64,000 nucleotides of DNA from an uncultured Roseobacter sp. (lineage in GTDB: Bacteria > Pseudomonadota > Alphaproteobacteria > Rhodobacterales > Rhodobacteraceae): assembly GCF_947492555.1 (NCBI RefSeq), contig NZ_CANLNE010000001.1, forward strand, positions 682,001-746,000, in the 5' to 3' direction. Positions 8,393-16,553 of the stretch are shown here, piece by piece. A program made the translations under genes and the position numbers. The notes under the pieces were generated by a model. The model was not told where the DNA came from, did no database searches, and saw nothing but the letters and a program-made list of their open reading frames with translations. Position 1 is the stretch's first letter, and each line of letters starts with the position of its first letter.

Positions 8393-8941
8393 ATGATCTC
8401 TCTTTATGCTTCGGTGACACACCGCCTGTCGCAGGCGGACTGGCTGCTTGCGACGCTGGCGCGTCTGATCTTTGCAGGCACGCTGCTCATGTATTTCTGG
8501 GTGTCCGGGCTCACCAAACTCGGAGAGGGGTTCAAGGGCCTCTTTCAACCCTCCGTTGGGGCCTACGCCCAGATTTTCCCCAAAGCGATGGAGGCGGTGA
8601 CTTTCGACACTTCCCAGCTGTCGATCTTTCACTGGGCCGTTGTCGTGGCCGGCACCTGGGCGGAATTCATCCTGCCGGCCCTCATTGTCCTTGGTCTGCT
8701 GACGCGTCTCTCCGCCCTTGGGATGATCGGCTTCGTCGTCGTGCAGTCCCTGACCGACCTCTTTGGCCATGGCGGGTTGGAGCACAAGGAGACCTTCGGC
8801 GCGTGGTTTGACCGATTCCCCGACAGCGTGATCCTCGATCAGCGCAGTTTCTGGGTCTTTGTCCTGCTGGTGCTTGTTATCAAAGGCGCAGGCCCGCTGT
8901 CCCTGGACAACGCATTACGTAAACGCATCCCCGAGGCCTGA
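8393..8941 (+). CDS. DoxX family inner-membrane protein of the bufferin operon
   Basis: A 182-residue membrane protein with about four hydrophobic helices (LARLIFAGTLLMYFWVSGL, an AVVVAGTWAEFILPALIVLGLL pair, MIGFVVVQSL and a SFWVFVLLVLVIKGAGPLSLD end typical of DoxX). DoxX proteins often close bufferin operons. Their role is unknown; membrane redox chemistry or metal handling has been suggested. The start codon abuts the stop of bufC. The gene is convergent with the ArsC/Spx-like gene five bases away. Confidence 0.9.
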   Translation: MISLYASVTHRLSQADWLLATLARLIFAGTLLMYFWVSGLTKLGEGFKGLFQPSVGAYAQIFPKAMEAVTFDTSQLSIFHWAVVVAGTWAEFILPALIVLGLLTRLSALGMIGFVVVQSLTDLFGHGGLEHKETFGAWFDRFPDSVILDQRSFWVFVLLVLVIKGAGPLSLDNALRKRIPEA

Positions 8942-8946
8942 CGTGA

Positions 8947-9267
8947 TCAGGCGGCCCCTAGCGCCGCCTGTGTGTCCTTGGTCCAGCCCAGATGCATCTT
9001 GGCCCCGTCCACGATCAGGGGCCGCTTCATCAGGCTGGGGTGTGCCTTCAACTGTTCCAAGGGTGGTTTATTCCTGTCCGCCTCGTCCATCCCACGCCAG
9101 GTCGTCGAGCGCGTGTTGACCAAAGCGTCCCCAAACTGCGCCAGAGCAGCCGTCAGAACATCCCCCGGTACACCCTCGACCCGCACATCCACAAGCTCTG
9201 CCTTCGGCAAGGCTTTCAGTGCTTTACGGCAAGTGTCGCAATTTTTTAGTCCATATAGTCGCATCAT
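8947..9267 (-). CDS. ArsC/Spx family thioredoxin-fold protein
   Basis: A 106-residue thioredoxin-like protein with an N-terminal CDTC motif (C10 and C13, MRLYGLKNCDTCRKALKAL). Its C-terminal region MKRPLIVDGAKMHLGW is typical of the ArsC/YffB/Spx superfamily. The CxxC pair and the lack of the arsenate-site arginine pattern favour a YffB-like reductase of unknown substrate over true arsenate reductase. It is convergent with the bufferin operon, so shared control is not implied. Confidence 0.85.
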   Translation of the reverse strand: MMRLYGLKNCDTCRKALKALPKAELVDVRVEGVPGDVLTAALAQFGDALVNTRSTTWRGMDEADRNKPPLEQLKAHPSLMKRPLIVDGAKMHLGWTKDTQAALGAA

Positions 9268-9454
9268 TTACTCACAAATCAGATTATTCGGGGGGCAAAT
9301 CGCCGCGTTTCTTCCCGTTTTGCTTGATTTTTACACGCGAAGAGCAATCTCTTAAAGAGTAGCTGGTCTGATTTTTGCGATCAAACTGGCCGCACGAACA
9401 AGCTGCTCCGGAAGCGCTGGGGCAGTCAGGCAATACAAAGGAGGCACGGGACTG

Positions 9455-9661
9455 ATGCCAAACGGCACCGTGAAGTGGTTTAACACCACAAAAGGCTATG
9501 GCTTCATCGCTCCAGAAGGCGGTGGATCAGATGTGTTTGTACATATTTCAGCGGTTGAAAGGTCCGGGTTAACCGGCCTGGCCGATGACCAAAAAGTCAG
9601 CTTTGAGCTGTCCGAAGGACGCGATGGACGGCAGATGGCGAGTGATCTCAAGCTGCTCTAA
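9455..9661 (+). CDS. Cold-shock domain protein
   Basis: A 68-residue single CSD protein with both RNA-binding motifs, KGYGFIAPE (RNP1) and DVFVHISAV (RNP2), and the starting PNGTVKWFN. It binds single-stranded RNA/DNA and acts as RNA chaperone. AAAGGAGG lies about a dozen bases upstream. The 187-base gap in front gives room for a long leader like that of cspA-type mRNAs, but no specific thermoswitch can be shown by eye. Confidence 0.95.
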   Translation: MPNGTVKWFNTTKGYGFIAPEGGGSDVFVHISAVERSGLTGLADDQKVSFELSEGRDGRQMASDLKLL

Positions 9662-9778
9662 CGTTCTGACATAAAGCGGCCTTTTCAAACGGGCGGCCAT
9701 CGGGTCGGCCGTTAGCAAACGCGCCGTTTACACAATGTTTGCCAAACATGACGTATCTTTGCCCCTGAAGGTGAAGAT

Positions 9779-10021
9779 ATGACGGAATTCCTCTCGGTCC
9801 TGCTACTCTACTACGGCTGTAATGCAGCCGCTGAGACACGTGCGCTCAACCATGCGGAAGTCATGGAATGCATGGCACACTACCAACAAGTAAAAGAGTA
9901 TTTCACCGAGCCGGAGGCAAATGGCGCAGAGCGTTCCCAACGTGCCTACCAGAACTTCAAAGCGTGGGAGCACCGGAATGCCGAGACCGTCGCTGATCTG
10001 CGGCGCACAGCGTCGCGCTAA
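9779..10021 (+). CDS. Small hypothetical protein
   Basis: An 80-residue protein. A short hydrophobic N-terminus (TEFLSVLLLYYGCNAAAE) may act as a signal peptide or lipoprotein-like leader with Cys14, followed by a charged helical part (EVMECMAHYQQVKEYF). I do not recognise a family. A GAAG motif lies close before the ATG. It is convergent with the small secreted protein at 10037, only 15 bases away. It may be envelope-located; the function is unknown. Confidence 0.55.
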   Translation: MTEFLSVLLLYYGCNAAAETRALNHAEVMECMAHYQQVKEYFTEPEANGAERSQRAYQNFKAWEHRNAETVADLRRTASR

Positions 10022-10036
10022 GCAGGATCATGCCGT

Positions 10037-10297
10037 TCAGTGTTCACCCATCGCCACGATGCACGACGTGCCGGACGCATAGCGTACAACCATCGTCCAA
10101 TCGCCGCGCTGGTCCGTCCAGACCTCCATTACCTGCTCACGCCCGCGCAATCCACTGGCCTGCCGCTCACTGCCATACTGACGTGTCAGCCTGTCACGCA
10201 ACTCCTCTGACCGTGCACAGAACACATCGCCAATCGGAGAAGCCTGCGCTGTGATTGGGACCCCCAGTATTATGAGAGCGAGACCACGAAACAACAT
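10037..10297 (-). CDS. Small secreted hypothetical protein
   Basis: An 86-residue protein with a clear signal peptide (MLFRGLALIILGVPITAQA, cleavage before SPIGD). The mature part of about 67 residues has two cysteines (VFCARSEEL and TSCIVAMGE) that could form a disulfide. The mature domain reads as helix then beta-strands (VMEVWTDQRGDWTMVVRYASG). This looks like a conserved periplasmic protein of Rhodobacterales without known role. It lies 60 bases after the P450 start region on the same strand and could share its transcript. Confidence 0.68.
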   Translation of the reverse strand: MLFRGLALIILGVPITAQASPIGDVFCARSEELRDRLTRQYGSERQASGLRGREQVMEVWTDQRGDWTMVVRYASGTSCIVAMGEH

Positions 10298-10357
10298 GCG
10301 CTCGACGCACCAGTTTTACGAAGTGCTGTGGATAACAAACTGATCAGGTACGCACGT

Positions 10358-11536
10358 TTACACTTGAGCGTGCAGAGACGCATACCCGCGGAACCGAATA
10401 CGACCGCCCTGCACACGCCTCGTGATCGCGTAATCCGGAAAACGTCGCAGAAAGCGGGCCACAGCAATGCGTCCCTCCATCCGCGCAAGGGTCAGACCGA
10501 CGCAAACATGCGGCCCGCCAGCGAATGCCAGATGACGGTTTGGCTGGCGCGCGATGTCAAATCTCTGCGGATCATCAAAAACCACCGGATCACGATTTGC
10601 AGCGCCAATGCAAAGGTGCAGGTTGGTTCCCTTCGGGATTTCATGGCCACCAAGCGACACGTCCTGCGCGGTTTCCCGATTGCCAAACTGGTTCGGAGAG
10701 CGAAAGCGCAGGACCTCTTCAATCGCACCGTCGATAAGGGACGGATCAGAGATCAATTTTTCACGCTGGTCCGGGTGGTCGTGCAGCAGCGCAAGGCCAT
10801 TGCCGATCAGATTTGTGGTCGTTTCATGCCCTGCGTTCAGAATAAAGATACAATTCTGAATGAGTTCGATTTCTGACAGTTGCCCGCTTTCATCGCCCTG
10901 GATGAGGCGGGTCAGCACATCGGTCTCGGGGTCACCGGGTGCGGCGCGTCTCCGGTCGATAAGGTCCTGCAAATATGTTTTGAATGCCGTAACCGCCTGA
11001 TGGCCACGGGAGAGCTGTGCCTCGGTGAGCGTAGGCTCCAAAGCCCCGAGAATGGCCAGGGACCAGTCCCGCAGCGGACCGCGCTCGTCCATGGGCACGT
11101 CAAGCAGGTTGCCAATCACCTGAATGGGGATCGAGGCGGCGAAGTCTTCGATCAGGTCGCAGGGTTGCGGCAGCGCTTCGAGCAGTGCATCGACGGTGGC
11201 GATCAGGCCCGGTTCCATGCGCCTCAGCGCCTTCGGCGTAAGTGCCGATGTCATGATCCGTCGCACGCGCGTGTGCAGTGGCGGGTCGTTGAAAACCAGC
11301 GATGTCGTGTGGTGCTCGAAGAGCGGAGATCCTGTGCCGAATTTCGGAGCGAAGGCGGCCTTTTTGTCTGATTTGTAGAGGTCTACATCCCGGTAAATGG
11401 CGCTGAGATCCGCGTGGCGGGAGAGCAGGAAAGAGCCGTCAGGCTGCGCACAGACAGGCGCCTCGCGCAACAGGGCGTCATAGTGCGGAAAAGGATTTTC
11501 AACGAAATCGACCGGGGGCGCCGCGAGGATGAGCAT
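10358..11536 (-). CDS. Cytochrome P450
   Basis: A 392-residue soluble bacterial P450. The oxygen-binding I helix is GHETTTN, the K helix has EEVLRF (ExxR), and the heme loop FAGGPHVCVGLTLARME carries the Cys thiolate ligand. It resembles CYP107/CYP1xx-like monooxygenases that hydroxylate small molecules; the substrate is unknown. No ferredoxin or reductase gene is adjacent, so electron donors must come from elsewhere. Upstream lies the palindrome-rich mosaic at 11640-11910. Confidence 0.94.
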   Translation of the reverse strand: MLILAAPPVDFVENPFPHYDALLREAPVCAQPDGSFLLSRHADLSAIYRDVDLYKSDKKAAFAPKFGTGSPLFEHHTTSLVFNDPPLHTRVRRIMTSALTPKALRRMEPGLIATVDALLEALPQPCDLIEDFAASIPIQVIGNLLDVPMDERGPLRDWSLAILGALEPTLTEAQLSRGHQAVTAFKTYLQDLIDRRRAAPGDPETDVLTRLIQGDESGQLSEIELIQNCIFILNAGHETTTNLIGNGLALLHDHPDQREKLISDPSLIDGAIEEVLRFRSPNQFGNRETAQDVSLGGHEIPKGTNLHLCIGAANRDPVVFDDPQRFDIARQPNRHLAFAGGPHVCVGLTLARMEGRIAVARFLRRFPDYAITRRVQGGRIRFRGYASLHAQV

Positions 11537-11674
11537 GGGGGCAGTCTGCGCACCATAAATGTCTTGTCAATGCGCCGGCTTCGATGGGCTTGAAGCGCCC
11601 TGTGCATGAGTTTGATTGGAAAAAGGGAACTTCTCAAACTGGTGATCTTGCAGATTAAGAGCACCGCGCCCGCC

Positions 11675-11704
11675 CCGAGGGGCGGGGAAAAGCGAAGCGC
11701 CCGC
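11675..11704. repeat. 30-bp direct repeat, copy 1
   Basis: The unit begins CCGAGGGGCGGGGAAAAGCG and is identical over 30 bases to the copy at 11842-11871, in the same orientation, 167 bases apart. The left part forms a palindrome with the preceding CCCGCC. The unit has GGGCG and CGCCC ends around a GGAAAAGCGAAG core, so each copy could itself fold. Confidence 0.85.
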
Positions 11705-11742
11705 AACGTGGTGGGGTTGGCGCCGGTCCGGGCGCAGCCCGG

Positions 11743-11765
11743 CAATTGATCCGGGGGATCAATTG
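11743..11765. repeat. Perfect 10-bp inverted repeat with 3-base loop
   Basis: CAATTGATCC (11743-11752) and GGATCAATTG (11756-11765) pair perfectly around GGG. It directly follows a 6-bp GC hairpin (11728-11742). No T-tract follows in either direction, so it is not an obvious terminator. It is part of the repeat mosaic. Confidence 0.8.
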
Positions 11766-11841
11766 AGGCGACAACGGGCGGAGCCCCGGGAGAGAGGCGC
11801 TTTGAGAGTGGTGATGTGGGTGGTGCTACTCGGCGCCCGGA

Positions 11842-11871
11842 CCGAGGGGCGGGGAAAAGCGAAGCGCCCGC
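11842..11871. repeat. 30-bp direct repeat, copy 2
   Basis: Identical to 11675-11704. It is preceded by CGGCGCCCGGA and followed by CCCCGTGGGGGCGG, so it again sits in palindromic surroundings. Its distance from copy 1 and the unrelated sequence between them argue against a simple tandem array. Confidence 0.85.
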
Positions 11872-11920
11872 CCCGTGGGGGCGGTTCGGGCGCTACCCGC
11901 CTCCGGCGGGCAACAATGGA

Positions 11921-12757
11921 TCATTTTGCGGTCGGGTCGTATTCAATTCGAATAGAAAGATCATTCATTGCGTAATGAACAAACTGCTGGCCAAGTGCTG
12001 TAAGCTCATAGCCATCTTCTTCGTCAAAGGCGGACTTAGCAGTGCTCGAAGCGGGTCGCTTTGGACGACCCCGAACCGACTTGTTTAGAAAATTGCCATG
12101 ATAATCCACTTCCCGATGCTGTCGGATGACACTCCCCATCGATAAGTCGCGGATCAGTAACTTAAAAAGATCTGCATCCGCAGAGTCCTCACGGACTGGG
12201 CCTCGCCCGATTTTTTGCCACATCGCGCCTCTTGTGATCCCATCGCTGTTATAGATGGCACCAATCACTTCGAAGTGCATGTCAGAAAAGCTCTTCATCC
12301 AGTCCAAGAACATTCTAACGACATCGTCGCTGGTTACTGAAGAAGATGCCGCATTGGCTAAGATATTACGGACAAGAATTCGTTTTCTCTCACTCTCAGA
12401 GGCTGCCCATTCTCGAAAAGTCTTCTTGACCAAAGACTGATACTCACTGCTTTTGATCCTCTCTTGAATCGCTTCATCGTGCATGTCTAGTCGCGCCATC
12501 ACTTCCACGATTGTTCTTTGCTTCTCTTCCAGTTCCTCTTTCAGCATCTCCATCCAGTGCTTCAAGAAGTCGTTCACTTTCTCTTGTTCCTGCTCGGACC
12601 AATAGCCAGCAGCGGCCGAGAAGAGGCCGCCAGCAAATGGGATTGCGCCACCAATCGCACTAAGCGCGGCCCGCCCTACCCGCGAGCTTCTACTGGATGC
12701 TGGAGTCTTCGGACTACTTTGTTCTTCATTCTCCGAGCTGCTGTCGTTAACCACCAA
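11921..12757 (-). CDS. Orphan accessory protein with glycine-rich hydrophobic segment
   Basis: A protein of up to 278 residues starting at TTG 12757 (or GTG 12754) inside the end of thyX; no ATG start fits. A Ser-rich N-terminus (about 1-30) is followed by a glycine/alanine hydrophobic stretch (about 30-53, [20 protein letters not shown]) that could insert in a membrane. Long charged helices follow ([19 protein letters not shown]). The C-terminal part ends [12 protein letters not shown], which looks like a winged-helix end. Codon use is less GC-rich than its neighbours. I do not recognise the family; a toxin- or defence-like membrane effector is conceivable but unproven. Confidence 0.6.
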   Translation of the reverse strand: MVVNDSSSENEEQSSPKTPASSRSSRVGRAALSAIGGAIPFAGGLFSAAAGYWSEQEQEKVNDFLKHWMEMLKEELEEKQRTIVEVMARLDMHDEAIQERIKSSEYQSLVKKTFREWAASESERKRILVRNILANAASSSVTSDDVVRMFLDWMKSFSDMHFEVIGAIYNSDGITRGAMWQKIGRGPVREDSADADLFKLLIRDLSMGSVIRQHREVDYHGNFLNKSVRGRPKRPASSTAKSAFDEEDGYELTALGQQFVHYAMNDLSIRIEYDPTAK

Positions 12758-13655
12758 TCATACCCTGAAATTCTCGCCACTCGCCCTTGCTCATCCCGGA
12801 GGTCTCCTGCGTGACCTCCTCTCCGGCGAGCATCTTTTTGACGCACTCCAGCGCGCGACCCGACAGTGTTGCGCCGCCTAAGCGGTAGTCCTCAAAGGCG
12901 CCGTAGGCGGCGGGGACCCAGTCCTTGACCATGGCGCAGATGGCGTCCGCGTAGACGCGGATTTCATATTGCGCGTGCGCATCGGCGCGCAGGCGCAGGA
13001 AGTGGAAGAGGTTGTGCAAGTCTACCTTCCAATACCATTGGGTGTAGACGTTGGCGGGAAGGTTCATGCGGGCGAGTTCGCGCGCGAGGCCCTGCTGGCC
13101 GTCCTGGCTGATCATCTCTTCGTAGTGGTCATAGCATTGCATCGCGTCCTGTTGCAGGTAGCGCAGGACGCGTTCGGCCTCGTCTCCGGTGAGCGCCTCG
13201 CCCCGGCCCTGGTTGTTGACCACCGATTGGGCGGCGAGGTCGTCGGGCGCCGGAATGTAGAATTCGCGGTCGAGGATCGAGTAACGGGCGGAGTATTCGT
13301 TCACGTTGGCGGTGCGGTGGCGGATCCACTGGCGGGCGACGAAAACGGGCAGTTTCACGTGCAACTTGACCTCGCACATCTCGAAGGGGGTGGAGTGCCA
13401 GTGGCGCATGAGGTAGCGAATGAGCCCTTCGTCGTTCTGCACCGATTTGGTACCGCGCCCGTAGGAAACGCGGGCGGCCTGGCAGATGGCGGCGTCGTCG
13501 CCCATGTAGTCGATGACACGGACAAAGCCATGATCGAGCACGGGCTGCGCGGTGTAGAGGTGCTTTTCCATACCGGGGGCGGTGGCGCGCAGGGTCGGCT
13601 GCGGTTGGCTGCGTTGTTCGTCGATTTCGGCTTGGTGCTCGGGCGTGAGCGGCAT
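12747..13655 (-). CDS. thyX: FAD-dependent thymidylate synthase
   Basis: A 302-residue ThyX that makes dTMP from dUMP with methylene-tetrahydrofolate and FAD/NADPH. The signature RHRX7S is present (R112-H113-R114, S122 in [14 protein letters not shown]). The family core [20 protein letters not shown] precedes it, and [12 protein letters not shown] lies in the C-terminal half. It replaces the unrelated ThyA. The last bases overlap the start of the orphan gene at 12757, so that gene may be translated by coupling to thyX. Confidence 0.96.
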   Translation of the reverse strand: MPLTPEHQAEIDEQRSQPQPTLRATAPGMEKHLYTAQPVLDHGFVRVIDYMGDDAAICQAARVSYGRGTKSVQNDEGLIRYLMRHWHSTPFEMCEVKLHVKLPVFVARQWIRHRTANVNEYSARYSILDREFYIPAPDDLAAQSVVNNQGRGEALTGDEAERVLRYLQQDAMQCYDHYEEMISQDGQQGLARELARMNLPANVYTQWYWKVDLHNLFHFLRLRADAHAQYEIRVYADAICAMVKDWVPAAYGAFEDYRLGGATLSGRALECVKKMLAGEEVTQETSGMSKGEWREFQGMIGG

Positions 13656-13837
13656 GGGAACATCCTTTCGAGGGCATGAGTCGCATACGACTATATCTGG
13701 GCGCGGGTCATCGCGGAACAGCTATATGATGTATTCTGGAAATGGATTTCCTGAAGAGCGATCAGCGCGATGTGACTGGCATCCCGGGGCGGGCGTGCTA
13801 GTGTTGCGGGAAGTTAACGAAGTGATGGAGGGGCAGC

Positions 13838-14266
13838 ATGAGCCTTAAGTATCTGCACACGATGGTGCGCGTGAAGGATCTGGAGAAATCGATCGCATTT
13901 TACGAGCTGTTGGGACTGAAGGAGACGCGGCGGATGGACAGCGAGGGCGGGCGCTTCACGCTGGTATTCATGGCACCGCCCGGACAGGAGGAATGCCCGG
14001 TCGAATTGACCTACAACTGGGATGGCGATGAAGGGTTGCCCGATGACAGTCGTCATTTCGGGCATCTGGCATACCGTGTCGGCAACATCTACGAGGTCTG
14101 TCAGCATCTGATGGACAATGGTGTGACGATCAACCGGCCACCCCGCGATGGGCATATGGCCTTCGTCCGCTCGCCCGACAACATTTCCATCGAGCTGCTA
14201 CAGGAAGGCGACAATCTGGCCTCGGCCGAGCCTTGGGCGAGCATGGAAAACACAGGCCACTGGTGA
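13838..14266 (+). CDS. gloA: Lactoylglutathione lyase (glyoxalase I)
   Basis: A 142-residue VOC protein. The start region YLHTMVRVKDLEKSIAFYELLGL and the ELTYNW, GHLAYRV and SPDNISIELLQ segments carry the His/Glu metal ligands of glyoxalase I. It isomerises the methylglyoxal-glutathione adduct to S-lactoylglutathione in the cytoplasm. GGAGG precedes the ATG. The stop overlaps the GTG start of a DUF1194 gene as GTGA, so it heads a three-gene coupled operon with two unrelated secreted proteins. Confidence 0.93.
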   Translation: MSLKYLHTMVRVKDLEKSIAFYELLGLKETRRMDSEGGRFTLVFMAPPGQEECPVELTYNWDGDEGLPDDSRHFGHLAYRVGNIYEVCQHLMDNGVTINRPPRDGHMAFVRSPDNISIELLQEGDNLASAEPWASMENTGHW

Positions 14267-14973
14267 TCCGCGCGGGCCTCTGCGCAGGTCTGCTGCTGGC
14301 GGGTCCGGCGGCAGCAGAGTGTCGGCTGGCGCTGGTTCTGGCGCTGGATGTGTCAAGCTCGGTCGATGCCGCGGAGGACAGGTTGCAGCGGGGCGGTCTG
14401 GTGGCCGCTCTCACCGCACCCGAAGTGGAAGCGGCCTTTTTCGCGGCGGACAGCCACGTGGCGCTTGCCGCTTACGAGTGGTCCGGGCGCTACAATCAGG
14501 AAGTGCTGCTGGAGTGGACGTTGATCGATAGCCGCGCCGCACTGTTGCACGCAGCGGAGACGATCGCGGCGAGCAGTCGCAGTCACAATGATTTCCCAAC
14601 GGCGATGGGGTATGCGCTGGGATATGGCGCAGGATTGCTCACGCGAGGGCCGCGCTGTCTCTACAGGACACTGGATATGGCCGGGGATGGGCAGAACAAT
14701 GAGGGGTTCGGCCCAGCACAGGCCTATGCCGAATTTCCCTTTGACGGGGTTACGGTCAACGGTCTGGTGGTCAATGGAGCGGACTACGAGGCCGAAACCG
14801 GGTTGATCGCATTTTATCAGGCACAAGTCCTGCATGGGCCCGGAGCCTTTCTGGAAATTGCGCAGGGGTTTGAGGACTATGAGCGCGCCATGCGGCGCAA
14901 GCTGGAAAGGGAACTGACACCTCCTGTGATCGGAGCGCTGACCTCAGGTTCCGACGGGGAACCGAAGGGATGA
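14263..14973 (+). CDS. DUF1194 secreted VWA-like protein, copy 1
   Basis: A 236-residue protein starting at GTG 14263, which overlaps the gloA stop (GTGA). An upstream TTG at 14233 is possible but would spoil the signal peptide IRAGLCAGLLLAGPAAAEC. The mature part has the MIDAS-like DxSxS (LALDVSSSVD), an EWSG motif, LDMAGDGQNN and a C-terminal GFEDYERAMRRKLEREL. It is a periplasmic von Willebrand A-like domain with unknown ligand. The stop overlaps the next DUF1194 gene. Confidence 0.87.
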   Translation: MIRAGLCAGLLLAGPAAAECRLALVLALDVSSSVDAAEDRLQRGGLVAALTAPEVEAAFFAADSHVALAAYEWSGRYNQEVLLEWTLIDSRAALLHAAETIAASSRSHNDFPTAMGYALGYGAGLLTRGPRCLYRTLDMAGDGQNNEGFGPAQAYAEFPFDGVTVNGLVVNGADYEAETGLIAFYQAQVLHGPGAFLEIAQGFEDYERAMRRKLERELTPPVIGALTSGSDGEPKG

Positions 14974-15686
14974 GACAGGCCTGGTGCGTGGGTCTGCTCT
15001 TGACCATTGGGATGCCAATCGATGCACATGCCAATTGCCGTCAGGCGCTGGCGCTGGGGTTAGATGTCTCAGGGTCCGTTGACTTGCGGGAGTACCGGTT
15101 GCAGCTTGATGGGCTGGTCACAGCATTGAATGATCCGGAGGTCGTCCGCATCTTGCTGGCGGTGCCGACCGCGCCAATCTCCCTGATGGTGTTCGAATGG
15201 AGCGGGCCTGCAGATCACACGGTGCTTGTCCCATGGACGGCCATGGCCAATCGCGAGACGCTCGCAACCATCAGCACCACGTTGGCGGAGACGGAAAGAC
15301 GGGACACCACGCCCGGCACGGCGCTCGGTGTCGCAATGGACACCGGTGCTGCCTATCTCGATCAAAAAAAAGGGTGTTGGAAACGCACATTGGACATTTC
15401 TGGCGATGGGCAATCCAATCTGGGCCCACGGCCCCGAGACGTGAAGAATGCCATCGGCGCGCGCGGGATCACCATCAATGCGTTGGTGATTGGCGCCGAC
15501 GCCCCTGCGACAGGAGATCTCCGCCAAAGTGAGATTGGCGAGCTATCGTCCTACTTCCGGGCCGAAGTGATAACAGGGCCGGATGCATTTGTGCAAACGG
15601 CCCTTGGGTTTGAAGATTATGCGGCAGCAATGACCGCCAAGCTGAAAAGGGAACTCGACGATCTGACGATCAGCGCGCTTCAGTAG
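14970..15686 (+). CDS. DUF1194 secreted VWA-like protein, copy 2
   Basis: A 238-residue paralogue of the gene before it, overlapping it by ATGA. It has a signal peptide (VGLLLTIGMPIDAHA), DVSGSVD as MIDAS-like motif, EWSG, LDISGDGQSN and GFEDYAAAMTAKLKREL. The two copies have clearly diverged, so they are not a recent duplication. They may form a heterodimer or act on different partners (inference). Its end overlaps the end of the convergent LdtR-like gene by seven bases. Confidence 0.87.
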   Translation: MRQAWCVGLLLTIGMPIDAHANCRQALALGLDVSGSVDLREYRLQLDGLVTALNDPEVVRILLAVPTAPISLMVFEWSGPADHTVLVPWTAMANRETLATISTTLAETERRDTTPGTALGVAMDTGAAYLDQKKGCWKRTLDISGDGQSNLGPRPRDVKNAIGARGITINALVIGADAPATGDLRQSEIGELSSYFRAEVITGPDAFVQTALGFEDYAAAMTAKLKRELDDLTISALQ

Positions 15687-16192
15687 ATGTAGCGGATCTG
15701 GTCGGACCAGTAACGTTCCATACGTTTCAGCGAGCGTGTGATGTCATCGATGCCATCCGGTCCCAGAACCCCTTTGGCTTCAAGACCGTCCGCATGGCGA
15801 GAGAACAACTCCGACACGACAACCCGGATTTTCTGCCCCTTGTCGGTCAGCTTTACGCGCACCGAACGCCGGTCAATCTCGCAACGCTGGTGATGCATGT
15901 AGCCCATATCCACCAGCTTCTTCAGGTTGTAGCTGACGTTGCTGCCCTGATAGTAACCGCGGCTTTTCAATTCGCCCGCTGTTACCTCATTGTCGCCGAT
16001 GTTGAAGAGCAGCAGTGCCTGTACCGCGTTGATCTCCAGGACGCCAACCCGCTCAAATTCGTCTTTGATGACGTCCAGCAGCAGGCGGTGCAGACGCTCC
16101 ACCAGTGACAGCGCCTCCAAATAGCTGACCATGAAACCTTGTGTTCGGCTCATGGACGCAGGGTCTGACGGAATTTGATCTTGTATGCTCAT
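15680..16192 (-). CDS. MarR/LdtR-like transcriptional regulator
   Basis: A 170-residue winged-helix protein. The N-terminal helices (VSYLEALSLVERLHRLLLDVIKDEF) form the dimer interface. The reading head TAGELKSRGYYQGSNVSYNLKKLVDMGYM and wing CEIDRRSVRVKLTDKG are typical of the alphaproteobacterial LdtR group of MarR proteins. LdtR in related bacteria controls an L,D-transpeptidase and stress tolerance; that target is not adjacent here, so regulation of cell-wall genes is only suggested. It stands alone. Confidence 0.82.
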   Translation of the reverse strand: MSIQDQIPSDPASMSRTQGFMVSYLEALSLVERLHRLLLDVIKDEFERVGVLEINAVQALLLFNIGDNEVTAGELKSRGYYQGSNVSYNLKKLVDMGYMHHQRCEIDRRSVRVKLTDKGQKIRVVVSELFSRHADGLEAKGVLGPDGIDDITRSLKRMERYWSDQIRYIY

Positions 16193-16286
16193 TTACGCGC
16201 TCCGACTCGTTCTAATTTGGTCGGAATTTGCGCGAGAAACGCCAATAATTCGTTAAAAACGCGAAAATGGGTCGTACGGTGCCGAG

Positions 16287-16553
16287 TCAGGCAGGAGTGC
16301 GCGGCAGCTGGTCAACGATCTGATCTATGAGCGCGGCATAGCGGTCTGGCGCCTGTGTCTGCCTGCTAACCCATTGATAAAGATCGTGGTCATTCTCGCT
16401 GAGCATATCGTCGTAAAGAGACAGCCCGGCTTCATCCATGGCCTCGAGGTTGGCCTCGGCAAAGGGTTGCAGGATCACATCCATTTCCTTGATCCCGCGC
16501 CGCATCGACCGCATTTTCAGACGTTTGATACGCGTCTCACGCGGCTCTTTCAT
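16287..16553 (-). CDS. sdhE: FAD assembly factor SdhE
   Basis: An 88-residue protein of the SdhE/Sdh5 family that helps attach FAD to the flavoprotein subunit of succinate dehydrogenase. The conserved motif RSMRRGIKEMD (RGxxExD) is near residue 15-25, and LYQWVSRQ follows in the five-helix fold. Its start lies 17 bases inside the end of the upstream XRE gene on the same strand, so the two are co-translated. Length is normal for the family. Confidence 0.93.
   Translation of the reverse strand: MKEPRETRIKRLKMRSMRRGIKEMDVILQPFAEANLEAMDEAGLSLYDDMLSENDHDLYQWVSRQTQAPDRYAALIDQIVDQLPRTPA

Larger units (their letters stand above)
11537..11920. other. Non-coding gap with palindrome-rich mosaic
   Basis: This 384-base gap between the P450 and the orphan gene has no convincing gene. 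From about 11660 to 11910 it is very GC-rich and packed with perfect small inverted repeats: CCCGCCCC/GGGGCGGG (11669-11686), CCGGGC/GCCCGG (11728-11742), CAATTGATCC/GGATCAATTG (11743-11765) and CCCGCC/GGCGGG (11896-11910). It also has two copies of a 30-bp direct repeat. It could be a decayed mobile or repeat element, or a set of processing hairpins. Confidence 0.6.

Noticed and set aside
8947-9267. True arsenate reductase
   Set aside because: CxxC at the N-terminus and the YffB-like tail fit the general ArsC/Spx group better; no ars genes are near.
11641-11910. CRISPR array
   Set aside because: Only two copies of the 30-bp repeat, 167 bases apart, with no regular spacers and no cas genes.
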